This document shows, piece after piece, positions 35,621 through 47,815 of a stretch of 64,000 bases of DNA. The notes below the pieces were generated by a model. The model was not told the origin of the DNA. It saw only the letters and a list, made by a program, of their open reading frames with translations, and did not search any database. The stretch comes from Adineta steineri (taxonomy: Eukaryota; Rotifera; Eurotatoria; Adinetida; Adinetidae): positions 761,503-825,502 of the forward strand of contig CAJNOI010000020.1 in NCBI GenBank assembly GCA_905250115.1, read 5' to 3'. How positions within the stretch are numbered: the first letter of the stretch is position 1; each line of letters begins with the position of its first letter. Both the position numbers and the translations under genes were made by a program.

Positions 35621-38600
35621 TTAACCATATGGATCAAATTTTGGGCTTTCTGGTGGTGGTGGTGCTGGTGGATTTGGTTCGCCAAAATCGAGTAAATCGG
35701 TAACTGTTTCATTTTTTTTATTTGGTAGATTTATACTTAGATTTTTAACTGTTACCGGTTTTGATGGAATACTAATATTTGTTGGTGAAGGTGTTACTAT
35801 TCGATTAGGAATCAATTGTGATTGAGATTGAACAAAAAAATTATTATTTGTATTTGTTAAAGTTGAAGAAAACATATTTAATGGTGATTTTGTATCTCGT
35901 ACAGGTTGAATAGACATACCAAATGGATCAACAGGAAACATAGAAGCTGTTGCCGCTGGTGGTTGTTGTTCGAAAAATGAAAAACTATTGTCATCTAATT
36001 TCGAAAAATAAAAATAAATTAGATTTTATAGGAAACTAAAATTACTTATGTCAGAATTATTTGATGTTGATTTATTATAAAGATTAAATGGGTCAAAACA
36101 ATCATCATTGAATAATGACTAAAATATAAATTCTAAAAAAATATTTCCATTTTATTAAACTTACGTCTGTTGTTTGTGGTTGTAAATTCGTCTCATCTGG
36201 AATGTCCAATGATGCAAATGAAATTAATTCACCTACACTATATTGACGTTGATTCCCAATTGTGTCATCTGCAGATTTCTCATCAGCAACTAAAAAGAAA
36301 TAGACATTATTACATATATATTTCGATTTTGAAAAAAAACAAAAAAGAGAAAAGAGTCGTTTTATTATCGTATAACATATATGCATAAACCGAATATAAG
36401 AAAAAGTTATGTGCGTGACTAGTATAAGACAAAAACACGAAGAAAGAAAAAGCGATAACATATGCATTAAACCACAAAGGAAAATGAAAAAATCGGCGAG
36501 ACAAATATCGATCAACAGATTGATAATAAATATAACAAGATGATTATTATACAAAAGAAACATATAGTTCAAATGCTGTATTATTAGACAGAAAGATCTT
36601 TTGAAGAAAAGTATAGCCATGCAAAAGGGAACAAACTAATTTTTTTACGAAAATTACGTTTAATAAAATATTAGTCATTTTTAAAGCATTAATAAATCTA
36701 CTGCCTTTTTTCAAATCTTATCTATCGATTCATTTTGAAATAATCTTAGTATTTTATTATAAAGCTATCGATCAATATTTGTCACGACTAATTTTTCTAG
36801 ACCCTTAATTAAAGTTATCTGATGCGATGGATATAATATATTTAAACTTTATCTAATGAGTGATGCGAATTACGAATATCGTCACCGGCACTTGCACAAC
36901 TAGCCGCATCACTGTTTGTTGCCAACTGTTCTTCATCGTCGGTCTTTTGAGAAGCTGATACTTTATGTTTTCTTTTAAAAGTTTTTTTAAATTTTTGTTT
37001 CATTTTTTTATAAGTCGATGGTGATTTTGTATGATGATTATCTTCACTTTCAACAGATTTAGTTGATAGTACTGATACTTTTTCTAATTCAGCAGGTATC
37101 ATTGGATGTTCAGGATCTAATGAAATAAACGACATTTTTTTTACAACAGGTTCCATCATATTTGATACGTTAGTAAGTTGGCTTTCATAGTTTTTTCGTT
37201 GATGTTTTTCATCTTTTAATGAACGTTTTATTTCTTTTGTATGAATATTTCCATAATTTATTTCAATTCCATGTTTTTTCATATGACGTCGTTTATATTT
37301 TTTATAACGATATTTTGGCCAATTACCAATTCTTTCTTCAAAATATGATTTCAATGGACCTTTATGATGTCCATGTATTTTCTTTTTTGGAATTTGTCTT
37401 ATAGCATGATATTCATCATAAGATGAACTTGATTCAGAATCTGAACCATATGGTGAATCAGTATCAGTTGATGTCGGTGCATCACTATCACTATCTGATG
37501 ATGATTTTGAACTTTTTTGTTTTAAATCATCATTATTTTCATCGGAATCGGAATCAAAATCATGATTAAATATATCTCCATATGTACGACGACGTTGTTC
37601 AAATACACGTTGTGCTTCTTTAATTTCTTGTAATTGTTCAATATCATCTTCTCTTTGTTGATGATTATCATCTATATCTGATGTTGTTATTGAAACATTT
37701 GCTGCGTCAACAACTAGAAGAGCAGAATAAATTATAATAATTATTGTCATTCGTTGACTTGTGAATCTCATGCACATGTTAATATATGAACCATCTCCAT
37801 ATTAGAAATAAATTAGTAAGTTTCTGTTTTATTTTTCTTCTTCTACATTTCCCCTTACTGCCAGTCAATTTAGACGGATCAAAATTGTGCATTGAAATGC
37901 GTCCATATTTTTTATGTGTTGTTGATGGAGAAGTTAGATTTTCCATTGCGATTATTTTCATCATATCAGATATAGTTCGCGCTAGAGATTTTATTGTAAT
38001 GAAAAAGTAAAAATATATTTTTCTTACCCACGCCAGCGACTGTTACATCTTGCATGGTTGAAAGTGCATCAGGAGATGGTTGTTGATAAGAACCAAGATC
38101 ACTAAAGAAGAAAAAGAATTAGAATTTATATTATAGATAAGAAGATTTACTAAGCAGTAGATTCTGGAAACATAGTTTCGTTAGCATCAGCAAAAAGAAG
38201 ATTAATTTTTTGTCCTAAAGCAAAGTCTTCATTCATATTTACTAAACGTTTACTAAAATTTAAGCCATTTGGAAGCTAAAAAATAAAGATAAAAATTATA
38301 AGATATTGAATTAACTAAGTAATTCTAAAATTAAAAAGGTTAGTTCTCTCAATAATAGTATATAATAGAAACACATGATTATCCGATACTGTGACGATTT
38401 TATTCCAATCACGAGAAAAGATAGTGAGAGAGAATCGGGTCTCCAAAGCAAAAGCAAAGCCCTCATATGTATATAACTCAAGAATCTCAATCATACACAC
38501 ATGAGTCAGTAATTCCTTGACTCATGGGATATCACGGTAAGTGCCGTGACAGATACCAACGGATTCTATCGACTAGTGAAAGTAGTGTTCTGCAATCCGG

Positions 38601-41600
38601 TCCGACCCGGAGCATGGGTTCGAGTACCCGGTTGACTTACCCCAGTCCAGTTTCGGGCGTAAAAAATAGAGCCGGTTCGAGTACAAAAACTTGCACTCGT
38701 GCAGGACTCTAGATGAAAGTATTAAAAAGTGCTTCAATCCTAGTGGCTGAAGTTTATCTGTTGGTCCAATCTTACAAGATTTAAAGAGTTTATTTACCTG
38801 ATCATTTTTGGGTTCGGAAACTTTTCGTGCTTGTTCACCATTCTCGAAAAACACATTCAATAAAAGATGTTTATGATGTGTTGTAAAACTAAATCGTACA
38901 CAAATGTTTTTCTAATTATTTTTTCAATAATATGTAACTTACTATCTATCGACAATAACAATATCTAATCCATAATTTTTTTTAATATACATATCAAATT
39001 CTTCAATTAATTGATTTTTACGTAAATTAGTTTCAGTTTTTATATGAATAATCATTTGTGCATGTGAAGGTTGAAATCGTTTGTATATATTAATATATTC
39101 TTGATGCATTTTTATTTCATCACATTTCTCAACTTCAACATCAAATATTGAGCTTACAGGACGATGATCCGATGTCTTTACTTCAGCACGTCCATAATAT
39201 AATTGTTTTGTACAAATATCAGGATTGATACTACGCCAAAGTATACGATCTGTATATGATGGTGTACGTGCTTTTTCACTTGTATCATATTCATCGGAAT
39301 TAACATCATATTTATATGTTGGAGGAAAATTAACTTGACCTTCAAGAAATTCTCGAAAGACCTGAAAAAGCAAAAAAATTAATGAATGTTTGTTTTATAT
39401 AATTAAAATTAACCTACCCGTCCTTCAGTATGTTCTTTTTTTAATTGATCATATTCAAGTAATTGTTTATAAGCATTCGCTTTAACGAATTGTTCAACTT
39501 GCATACGTGGAATTGTTAGACGATAATTAAAATCACCAAGAAAAAATATATGATCATGCCATAATGCTCGTGATGGTGGTTGAAACGAGAGTTTTTCCAT
39601 AATAGATTTATAATCTTTATTACGTTCATTAAATTCATTTTGTCCTGCTGTAAAATGAGCACATATAAAACAAATTGATGTATTATATAAAACAAGACGA
39701 ATAGCAACCTAAATTAAAATTCATACATCATAGAATTAGAAATAATATATAGCCTTACACATCCTTTGTTGCCTATTTTACCACCCATTCCTGTTTTAAC
39801 TGAATCAACAACAATATTTCTATATGATTAAAATTAAATATTACATAATAAGATAAAAAAATGTTTTTTTTAAAACATACTTAACAAATGGTGCCAGATC
39901 ACGTCGAATAAATATTGCCAAACAAACTCCAACAAGTTGATCATTACCCAATAGAATATATTCATCATTTGGATAAGATTTTTTAAAATGTGCTTCAACA
40001 TTATCAACCCAACGAGTTGCATTAACAGAACTAATGAAATAAAAATATTTTTGATTTATTCAAAACCAATCAAACTTTTGTATACAGGACAGTATAAATA
40101 ACTTTTCTGTACTTTTGATCAATACACCCTACGGAATGTTGACGTGCCTGTCTGATTTCTCAACTAAAATATTCTCTCGTCGGGAATATATCAATCAATT
40201 GTGTCGCATACTTACTCTCTATTTCTTATCAGATATCTATTGTAATCTTTCACGAGATTCAGCAATTTAAATCCATCTATAAATAGCTTACATTGAATAT
40301 GATAGAAAAATTTTTTTTCATAAAGAGATGAAAGTGCAAGACTGCAATTCTGCGTAATTTGCTATCTTATCAAAAATTCATGTACGTCTGTATTCTTATA
40401 AAATTCATAGCATACCTCTGCCAGACCATATTTGATGCTGTTAAATCGCATATTTCTTGAAATCCAATAGCTAATATATCAGGCATTTTTTTTGTATAAC
40501 CATCAGCAACAAATCCTGAAAGAAACTATTTATTTAAATATCTGTTCTTTCTTCTTTTTTTTTGATAACATACCCATTGTTGGAATAGCATCCGGCATAT
40601 CTTTTCGATCTTTAGCAGACATACTTTCTGGTCCATCCAATATCCATGAATTAAGAATAGATGGATATGCATCTTCTAAAGCTGGATTTTTATCACCATT
40701 AATATTCCATGTACCAATAGATATGCGAATTTTTTCTTTTTTAATAAATTGTTGCCGTATTCGATACATTTCACTTAATATAATACCATCCGCTAGAGAG
40801 ATTAAAATAGAATTTTATTGATAAGAAATAAAATAGGAAATGTATTTTTACATATGACATATGGTGTTAGAAGAGCAGCAACAGAACGTTCATGTAGATA
40901 TGAATCTTTTGCATAGGAATAAATTAATGTTTGCATTGATTGTTGTTTTTCATCATCACGTAAACTATTTTGTATAGCTCGACCAAGACTACGTTGAATA
41001 TCTTTTGCCTAGAAAACAAAAAATCGGATTCTTAGTAATAAATATGTATTGTTCCATTCTCATATGGTTAGTAGAAATCGATGCTCTATTCTGTTTATCC
41101 AATACATCCAGATATAGAAGAAATCGGCACTATTATATCACTGTAAAGTCATCATTCTAAATATTTGTCGGATGCATAAACTCGGTTATTTAATGTTTTG
41201 GGTCACAGGCACGCTTACTAAACTGGTTTGGTGAATCAAGAAAACAGTGAACTATTACTTGCGTCTATTTGCCAGAGGTGCGGAAGCTTCCAAAAAATCA
41301 AAAAGTGTCACTTCCGGGGAATTTTATTCGAAAAATTTCCCAAGCTAAATTCTGAAAACTTCCCCACATTTTTCTGATTTTCCCTGAAAAACGCAATTTT
41401 TCAAAAATTTCCCTCCCCGCGCGGGGTACACGAGGAAGATTCTGCACCTGTGATCACAATTTTTTTATTTAAATAAAATCTGTTATTTACTTTGCTCCTT
41501 TGTCCGATTGCACCAGTACCAGTATAAATTCTACTAATATTATCTCCATTATTAATCCACATATCTTTAATACGCTCAACTAAATTGTTATGATCAACTT

Positions 41601-44370
41601 GTTTTTTTAAACTTGCTAATTGCATTGTTAAAACAACCATTCCAAGTGTTAATTGCACATTATTTGTTCTATCAAGACAATCAATACAATTTATACGAAA
41701 AACGCCTTTTTGATGACTAATCATTTTTCCATCCATATAAGTAAATATATTCTGTTGTTCTAATTCTTGTCCGATAGAATATTGACTATTTTGTATAAGT
41801 ACTTTATCAACAAATCTTTCCGGTGTAAAACCTTTTAGTTGACGTGCTTGTTCATGATAATCAAACCAAATAAAATCATTTTCATTTAAATAATTAAGTA
41901 ATTTTTTTTCTTTTTTTTGTTTCGATTGGTATGTTTTAACCAGTAAATTAAATAATTGACGATATTCATCTCCAACACGTTTTTCATCATCACGTTGATC
42001 AACTAAATTTATAATTAATACACGACCATAATGACGATAAAGATGTTTAAAATGTCTATTAAAAGAATTATTTTTTTTCGGTTAAAATATTCGTTAAATA
42101 TAACTTACTCGAAAAATGATTTAAAACTTAATGCTTCACTACGTGATATTGTAATACGATGAGCGCCAACCTAAATAGAACCATAGAAATATTTATTTGA
42201 TAAGGAAAAATTGAAGATATACGATACTTGAAAACGTGGTTGATGCCAAAAAAGTGGAATTGAACCACGAACAATAATAAATGATGAATAATTATTTTGT
42301 CGAGGAAGAAAAACAATCTTAAAAAAAATATGTATTCTATTTATAGAATCCTTATAATTCAATAATACTAATGTATGCCTTGGGCTAATCTAATATATAT
42401 ATATACTTTAATTAATCATATTTATGAAATTAAATAAAGTTAAATGATTTATATCGGCATTTTTTTTTTAGAAAATTATCGAAAGAAAATGAAAATTTGA
42501 TAATTGATTGATACAATACTTCATTCAAGTATTGAAAACGAAAGAATGCTTGAAACCTTATGCGTACATATTTCATCGGGAATCGAAAGTAAACACTCAA
42601 TAACTTCTGAAGAAGTATATAATTAAACCGAACTCTTCATGTAACAAAAGAATCAGTCTTATTATTTCTAGGTAATAACGTCTATAATTATCGTATACAC
42701 CCTACTCAATCTCACTAATTGACAGGTTGGGTTAAATTCTTTTTTATCTTTTCTCACCTGCTCTGTTTCAACAAAATTTGCCACGGCTCCATCATCATTA
42801 ACACCTCGAACATTGAATCGTGTGCCAGCTCGTTCGCAACTTAATCTAAATAATATCATAAAAATAATCCATCTCTTAAAATTCATAATTAATCTACCTT
42901 GATATTAACCATAATTCAACATCTTCATTTGCATTTCTATGTGTTTCAATTCCACCACATAATACTTTCGGTATCCAATAACGAATGTCAATGTTATATT
43001 TAAGTAATGGTAAACATAAACCACGATTCCTAAATAAAAAAAAATTTTTGATTTTAAAAATTATAATTAAATAATAACAAACCAATAAAATCGGATATCA
43101 GAATCATGTCCTTGAATCATTCGTTGAGCACATAATGTTATATCATATGGCTTATTAAAATAAGGTTTATTCGTATTTAATTCTGGTTTCATATATGTTG
43201 CATAATAAAAACAACGTCCTTGAAATAGTTTTCTAAATATTTCCATAGAAATAAAAAAATATACAAAACTAATTTAAAACTAATTTTTACTTTATTCCAG
43301 AAACATAAACTTCATCTTCTGGATTATCTCGCATAGAAATAGTTGCTACTTGTGAAATACCTTTAAATAGAAAATATGAATATATAACTATAAATTTCTA
43401 TTTTCATACGAAAAATATATGCATCAAATAATTGTCCAATAAATACTTCTTCAGTTGAAAATAATAAAAAAGGTCGAATAATACCAGCAGCTAAATAAAC
43501 AAATATGTATGATTTTCGAATAAAATAATTAAAAAACATTTTATACGAACTATTAGCTGTAATACTATTTCCTGAACTGTTCAATACCAAAACACCAAGA
43601 AAAGCTTTTGCACGTAAAAGTAATGTCGGTGGAATATCTGATGAATCATTTAAACCTTTGAAAATAAAATACATTAATTAGATTATTCTTTAAGTATGTT
43701 GTTATTTTGTATAAAGAAACAGGCATAATACTCAACGGCAAACACTTAAGTGTAGCACTCAACATAGCTAATTAAATAATACAATGATCTATTTTTGTTA
43801 TATTGACTTATACAGATCATTATTTGTTCAATTAGAAGGCTTCAGAACTCATATAATATTTAATGATGTTTGCAAATTATTAACCTGTCGATGTGTGCTT
43901 ACAGGTTTTATTCAAATATAACTTCTCCTTGTACTATCTAGTATTTCTATGACATAGGAAATCAATCTTTTTTTCATTGTTTTCTCACCTGCTTGTTGAT
44001 CAACATTCGATGGTGATCGTCCCGATGTCGATGAAATTGGTGCTGTATCGGCTACTAATTTCATATCACTTAACTGACTTATTGTAAATGGTAATGTGTA
44101 GGAATCTGCACTATTTCTTTGTTGTTGTGCTTGATATCGAAAATAAAGTACATCTGAACGGCTCGGTGATGTTGAACTAGCTTGCTGCTGAAGTTGAATA
44201 TAGAACGAGCCGTAGGTTTGTTGTGGAGCTGGCGTTTGGGAAACATCTGCAGGATTTAACGGTAAAATAGGTTCAGCTTTTCGATATAAAGCAACACTCC
44301 AATTGGAAACTGGTGCGGCCGGTGGGAGAGAAGTCCGATTTGGTTCCGTTGGTGCTGCATTAGGAAACAT
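35621..44370 (-). CDS. SYNJ: synaptojanin (Sac1 plus inositol 5-phosphatase)
   Basis: Transcript order: 44370-43989, 43655-43551, 43490-43410, 43360-43291, 43232-43083, 43029-42898, 42845-42758, 42317-42228, 42170-42109, 42055-41491, 41008-40852, 40792-40574, 40515-40416, 40030-39881, 39819-39759, 39708-39418, 39361-38943, 38888-38798, 38275-38151, 38101-38028, 37981-37859, 36289-36165, 36118-36046, 35994-35621; 1368 aa in this form. It strips phosphates from PI(4,5)P2 during clathrin-vesicle uncoating. The Sac domain has the catalytic CIDCLDR (about 510-516) and family blocks [13 protein letters not shown] and [11 protein letters not shown]. The 5-phosphatase has GTWNING (654), [23 protein letters not shown] (862) and SDHRPV (965). 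The tail carries [15 protein letters not shown] and DLLDFG, likely AP2/EH-binding motifs. The first 130 residues are an unusual Pro/Ser/Gln-rich extension. A terminal exon at 36842-37713 may replace the last three. Confidence 0.92.
36842..37713 (-). CDS. alternative terminal exon of synaptojanin, or nested gene
   Basis: An open frame ending in TAA at 36842 lies in the 1.57-kb intron between synaptojanin exons 37981-37859 and 36289-36165. A TCTTCTAG acceptor at 37714 joins in phase to the exon ending at 37859, as does the acceptor at 36290, so the two 3' ends look mutually exclusive. Used this way it gives a 1468-aa form with 290 residues of new tail: acidic Asp/Ser repeats ([17 protein letters not shown]), then a very basic block ([16 protein letters not shown]) and a Lys-rich stretch ([17 protein letters not shown]). 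The same frame is open upstream to an ATG at 37777 and would then start with a signal-peptide-like sequence, so a nested secreted-protein gene is possible. I favour alternative splicing because the hydrophobic start is mostly polypyrimidine tract. Confidence 0.6.
38583..38711. mobile_element. short hAT-like MITE in synaptojanin intron
   Basis: A 129-bp GC-rich insert with ends TAGTGTTCTGCA and the inverse of TAGAGTCCTGCA (10 of 12). Flanking 8-mers AGTGAAAG and GATGAAAG match at 6 of 8. The core has opposed GGGTTCGAGTACCC-like palindromes. It lies in the 522-bp intron 38276-38797. Imperfect repeats suggest an older insertion. Confidence 0.6.
41273..41452. mobile_element. hAT-like MITE remnant in synaptojanin intron
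   Basis: About 180 bp with ends CAGAGGTGCGGAAGCTTCC and the inverse of CACAGGTGCAGAATCTTCC (15 of 19), the kind of end seen on hAT elements. No matching 8-bp flank was found, so the target duplication has decayed or the boundaries are slightly off. It lies in the intron 41009-41490. Confidence 0.5.
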
Positions 44371-44684
44371 TTTGATCTATTTCCGTAGAAAAAAAAAATT
44401 AAATAATATATAGGAAAAAAAAAATAAACAGAACTTTTTATCGATTGGCTGGAATTTCAGCCAATGAAAAAATCTGAAAATAATTTAATAAAATAATAAA
44501 ATAATAAATAAAAAAAATATTTCGAAAATTCTCTTAAAAATTTATTTTTCATTATATCTCTATAGAAATATCTAAAATAAATATCTATTGAAGTCACTAG
44601 AATCGCTATTTTTTCGTGATGCATCATCATACATCGAATTCATTATTTATATTTTTGTGTGATTATATTTACTATTAGATAGTC
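44371..44684. promoter_or_regulatory. shared divergent promoter region
   Basis: Only 314 bp separate the start codons of synaptojanin (-) and the NHL-like gene (+), so both promoters and 5' UTRs must overlap here unless a distant leader exon exists. The sequence is very AT-rich with AATAAAATAATAAAATAATAA-like runs and ATTTTT tracts. No clear TATA box position can be assigned. AG acceptors lie 6 nt before each ATG. Confidence 0.5.
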
Positions 44685-47033
44685 ATGTCGAATACAGTCA
44701 CGGAAAATCAAAATACATCTTCAACTGAAGTATCAAAAGAACAAGTCAATTCTAATGATGATGGTCTTACAGAACGACAATTACAAAGTTCATTTCAACC
44801 ACCAACAGTAATTTTTTTTCTTTCTTTGTTTTTTTCCTACGATCATTGTTTAAATTAGAATGTTGAACAAGTTGCCGATCAACTTCAATCATTAAATGTA
44901 GGATCAAAAGTAACCATGCGAGTATGTATATCAAAATAAAATTATATAAATTTATTATTATTATTTTTATTAGTGTGATGCTCCAGCGTTTACACCATCA
45001 TCTGAGGTAACAAAAACAACAGCAACATCAACATCAACAACGACAACAACATCGACTGATTCCGAGACAACAATCAAAAAAGAATTAATTTATGATTTAA
45101 AAAAATATAAACATGATTATTTTATATCCGAACTTTCATGCAGTTTTGATCGTGAAAATGGCAAATTTGGTGCACCAACTGGCATATGTGCTTTACCAGA
45201 TGATCGTTTATTAGTGGCAAATTTTGATCGAGATTCGGTTTTACTTATTGATATTAAAGGAGTTGTTCATCATATTTTTAAAGATTTACCAACACCAAAA
45301 GCTGTTATTTTTAATGCAGCAGCATCAACAACACAAGCTGTTGTTGCAACAAGAAAAGAAGCAGTTATTTTAGATTTAACTACAAATAAAGTTCTTATCA
45401 GAAGTAAAAGTCGGGGATTTTATCCATGGAATATTCAATTTATTGAAGATCGCGGTGTTTACGCAGGTATGTGATTTATAGATAATCAATAATTTTTATT
45501 TTATTCAAATTCTAATCTTTTCAAATTGATCTGATACAACAATTTACGGTTATTTTGTCCTTAAAGTTTGATTATCCTTTAGATATTAGTGAAAATCAAT
45601 CATAAATAAAGGTCGGTTTATTTCTAATATATAGAGAAAAATAACATTGGGCTCGTTGGGATTGTGTAGAATATTGAAATAAATATGATGGAACCGATTC
45701 GATTTTGCAGAAGCTTGACAATAGGTATCATATGACTTTGTTCGCCTCGCACAGAGAACTCTTAGCGCATGATTTTTTCAGATTCGTTAACGCCTATTTC
45801 AGTTAATGATTTTTAAGTCTATGACGTGAAAGGAGATGCCATATGGCTTGTCGCATCAAATGGCCAGTGGTATGGTTAATGATAAATCGATATAAACTCC
45901 TCCTACTTAGAACTAAATAAGATTGTTTGTGCCGAAAATCTTCTACAGAAAGCCCAAGATAAAAGATACTATATGAACATTACATTTGAATATCTAGATG
46001 GAATATGAGTTGAACGAGTACTGCAAGTTCAGAAGAATATTTTTATCCTATGAAAATCCTCAATTAAGAAACATGCTAGTAATACCTTGATTTTAAATCG
46101 AGCTTTACGTGACATGTGATTACTTTATACAAATTCTTAGACTTAAGTCTCTTCATCTCAGAACTGAATAGCTCCCACGACTATTATTAGAAAAAAATAT
46201 TCTCGTAATACACCCTGCGTTAGATCTTTGTAACTTAAGAGATGTTTAGATAAATTTTTCTTGTTGAATAAAATGATAGTTTATTTATATAGAATGTCTT
46301 ATCAGTAAGAAAACACCAGATACTTTTTTAAGGGTTTTTATTGACAGATTAATAATAATGATAATAGAGTTTCTTATGATGGCCTAGAGATACTATATAA
46401 TCATGATCAAATATATACCATATTATTGGTCTATAATCATAAGAGCTTATATGAAAATATATCAATATTTTTTTGTATATTTTTAAATCTGTATTTTATA
46501 TTATTTTTGTTTTTTTGTATTTAGCATGTGATCCATCGGGTGAACGTATTGTTTTTCTTGATGCTAATCTTGCTGAAATTGGTGTATGGTCATTTCATGA
46601 TTCAACACAAGATCATTTACTTCAACAAACACCTCAACTTTATCAAAAAGTTTATCCTTATGCTGCATATTTCTTAGGCAATGATACATCATTTGTATTG
46701 ACACATCGTCAAGATAAATGTCATCTTCATGAATATGATAATGCTAATGCAACACCCAAATCAACATATAATATTCCTCAATCATTACAATCATATTCAA
46801 TTTATGTTGATACAGCTAAAAAATGTTTAATACCAGATAAACTCAATCATCGTTTAGTTTCAATTGATAAAGATTCAAATATTGAAGAATATAAATGTAA
46901 ATCAATTCAAGAACCATATTCACTAACATTTTTATCAACTGGTACATTATGTGTTACGGATTGGAATAAATCGCATGGTACAAGTGGTGGTATTTCAGTT
47001 ATAAGTGAAGTTAATTTAAAACAAAAACAGTAA
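44685..47033 (+). CDS. NHL-like beta-propeller protein
   Basis: Four exons: 44685-44807, 44859-44921, 44974-45466, 46525-47033, giving 395 aa. The first 100 residues are Ser/Thr/Gln-rich and probably disordered, with a Thr/Ser run TATSTSTTTTTSTDS. After that come NHL-type blades: GKFGAPTGICALPDDRLLVA, FDRDSVLLIDIKGVVHHIF, GERIVFLDANLAEIGVWSF and, near the end, LTFLSTGTLCVTDWNKSHG. The fold is probably a cytosolic propeller that mediates protein or RNA binding, as in TRIM-NHL proteins, but there is no RING or B-box. The last intron is 1.06 kb, far longer than the other two (51-52 bp), and may contain a decayed insertion, although I found no terminal repeats there. It is head-to-head with synaptojanin. 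No clear orthologue recognised. Confidence 0.75.
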
Positions 47034-47815
47034 AAAAAAATCAGTGGGGGCAATGTTTTTTAAAATGAAGACATCTCTTTTTTTTCCTTTTTTCTTTTCT
47101 TTTCTTTATCTATTCATAGTATGTAGTCAATGGATTATATTTTAAGCAAAAAAAAAAAAAAACTCGAAAAAAATACTTGTATGAAATCTCATTGGCAGCA
47201 TAAAACATGCGTTGATGTGACGATAGAAGTATATTTTTTTCACGCATCTATTCATGTCTTTAGTCATTTTTCTTCTCGGTACTTCTTATTATTATTATTA
47301 TTACTATTATTGTTGTTGTTGTTGTTGTTGTTCTAGTTGTTGTTATTTCATTTTTTTGTTATTTACGTCTTTTTTTTGACTTATATCATCAACGGAAAAA
47401 AAAGAATAAACAGAGAAAAAAAATCATGAATTGTGTTTCTTGATCGTTGACAAATGATTTATCAATATGTATTATTTTGAATTTATATATGTCAAAATCA
47501 ATTCTGATCAGTAAATTAATATGAAACGTATGTTCTAAATAGAGAACAACACCATTAAAGGTTATTGTACGAAAAAAAATAATCATAAAACTACTGCATA
47601 GAAATACCAACGTCATTCTTAACCTATGCAAATAAGAATACAATAACAAAACAACGATTAAACTCTATATATTGTGAAATATAAATGATATTTATTTCCG
47701 ATAAATGACATATAATAAAATGTCTAAGCACACTAGAAGACACACATGCACACACAGATTCAAGCATTATAATCGGTATACTGTTCCTCTAACAAAAACC
47801 GAATAATCATTTTGT
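47034..47815. other. intergenic between convergent genes
   Basis: Holds the 3' flanks of the NHL-like gene and SPARC. There is a trinucleotide TTA then TTG microsatellite at about 47286-47332. Open frames here are low-complexity, and no further gene is supported. Confidence 0.5.
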
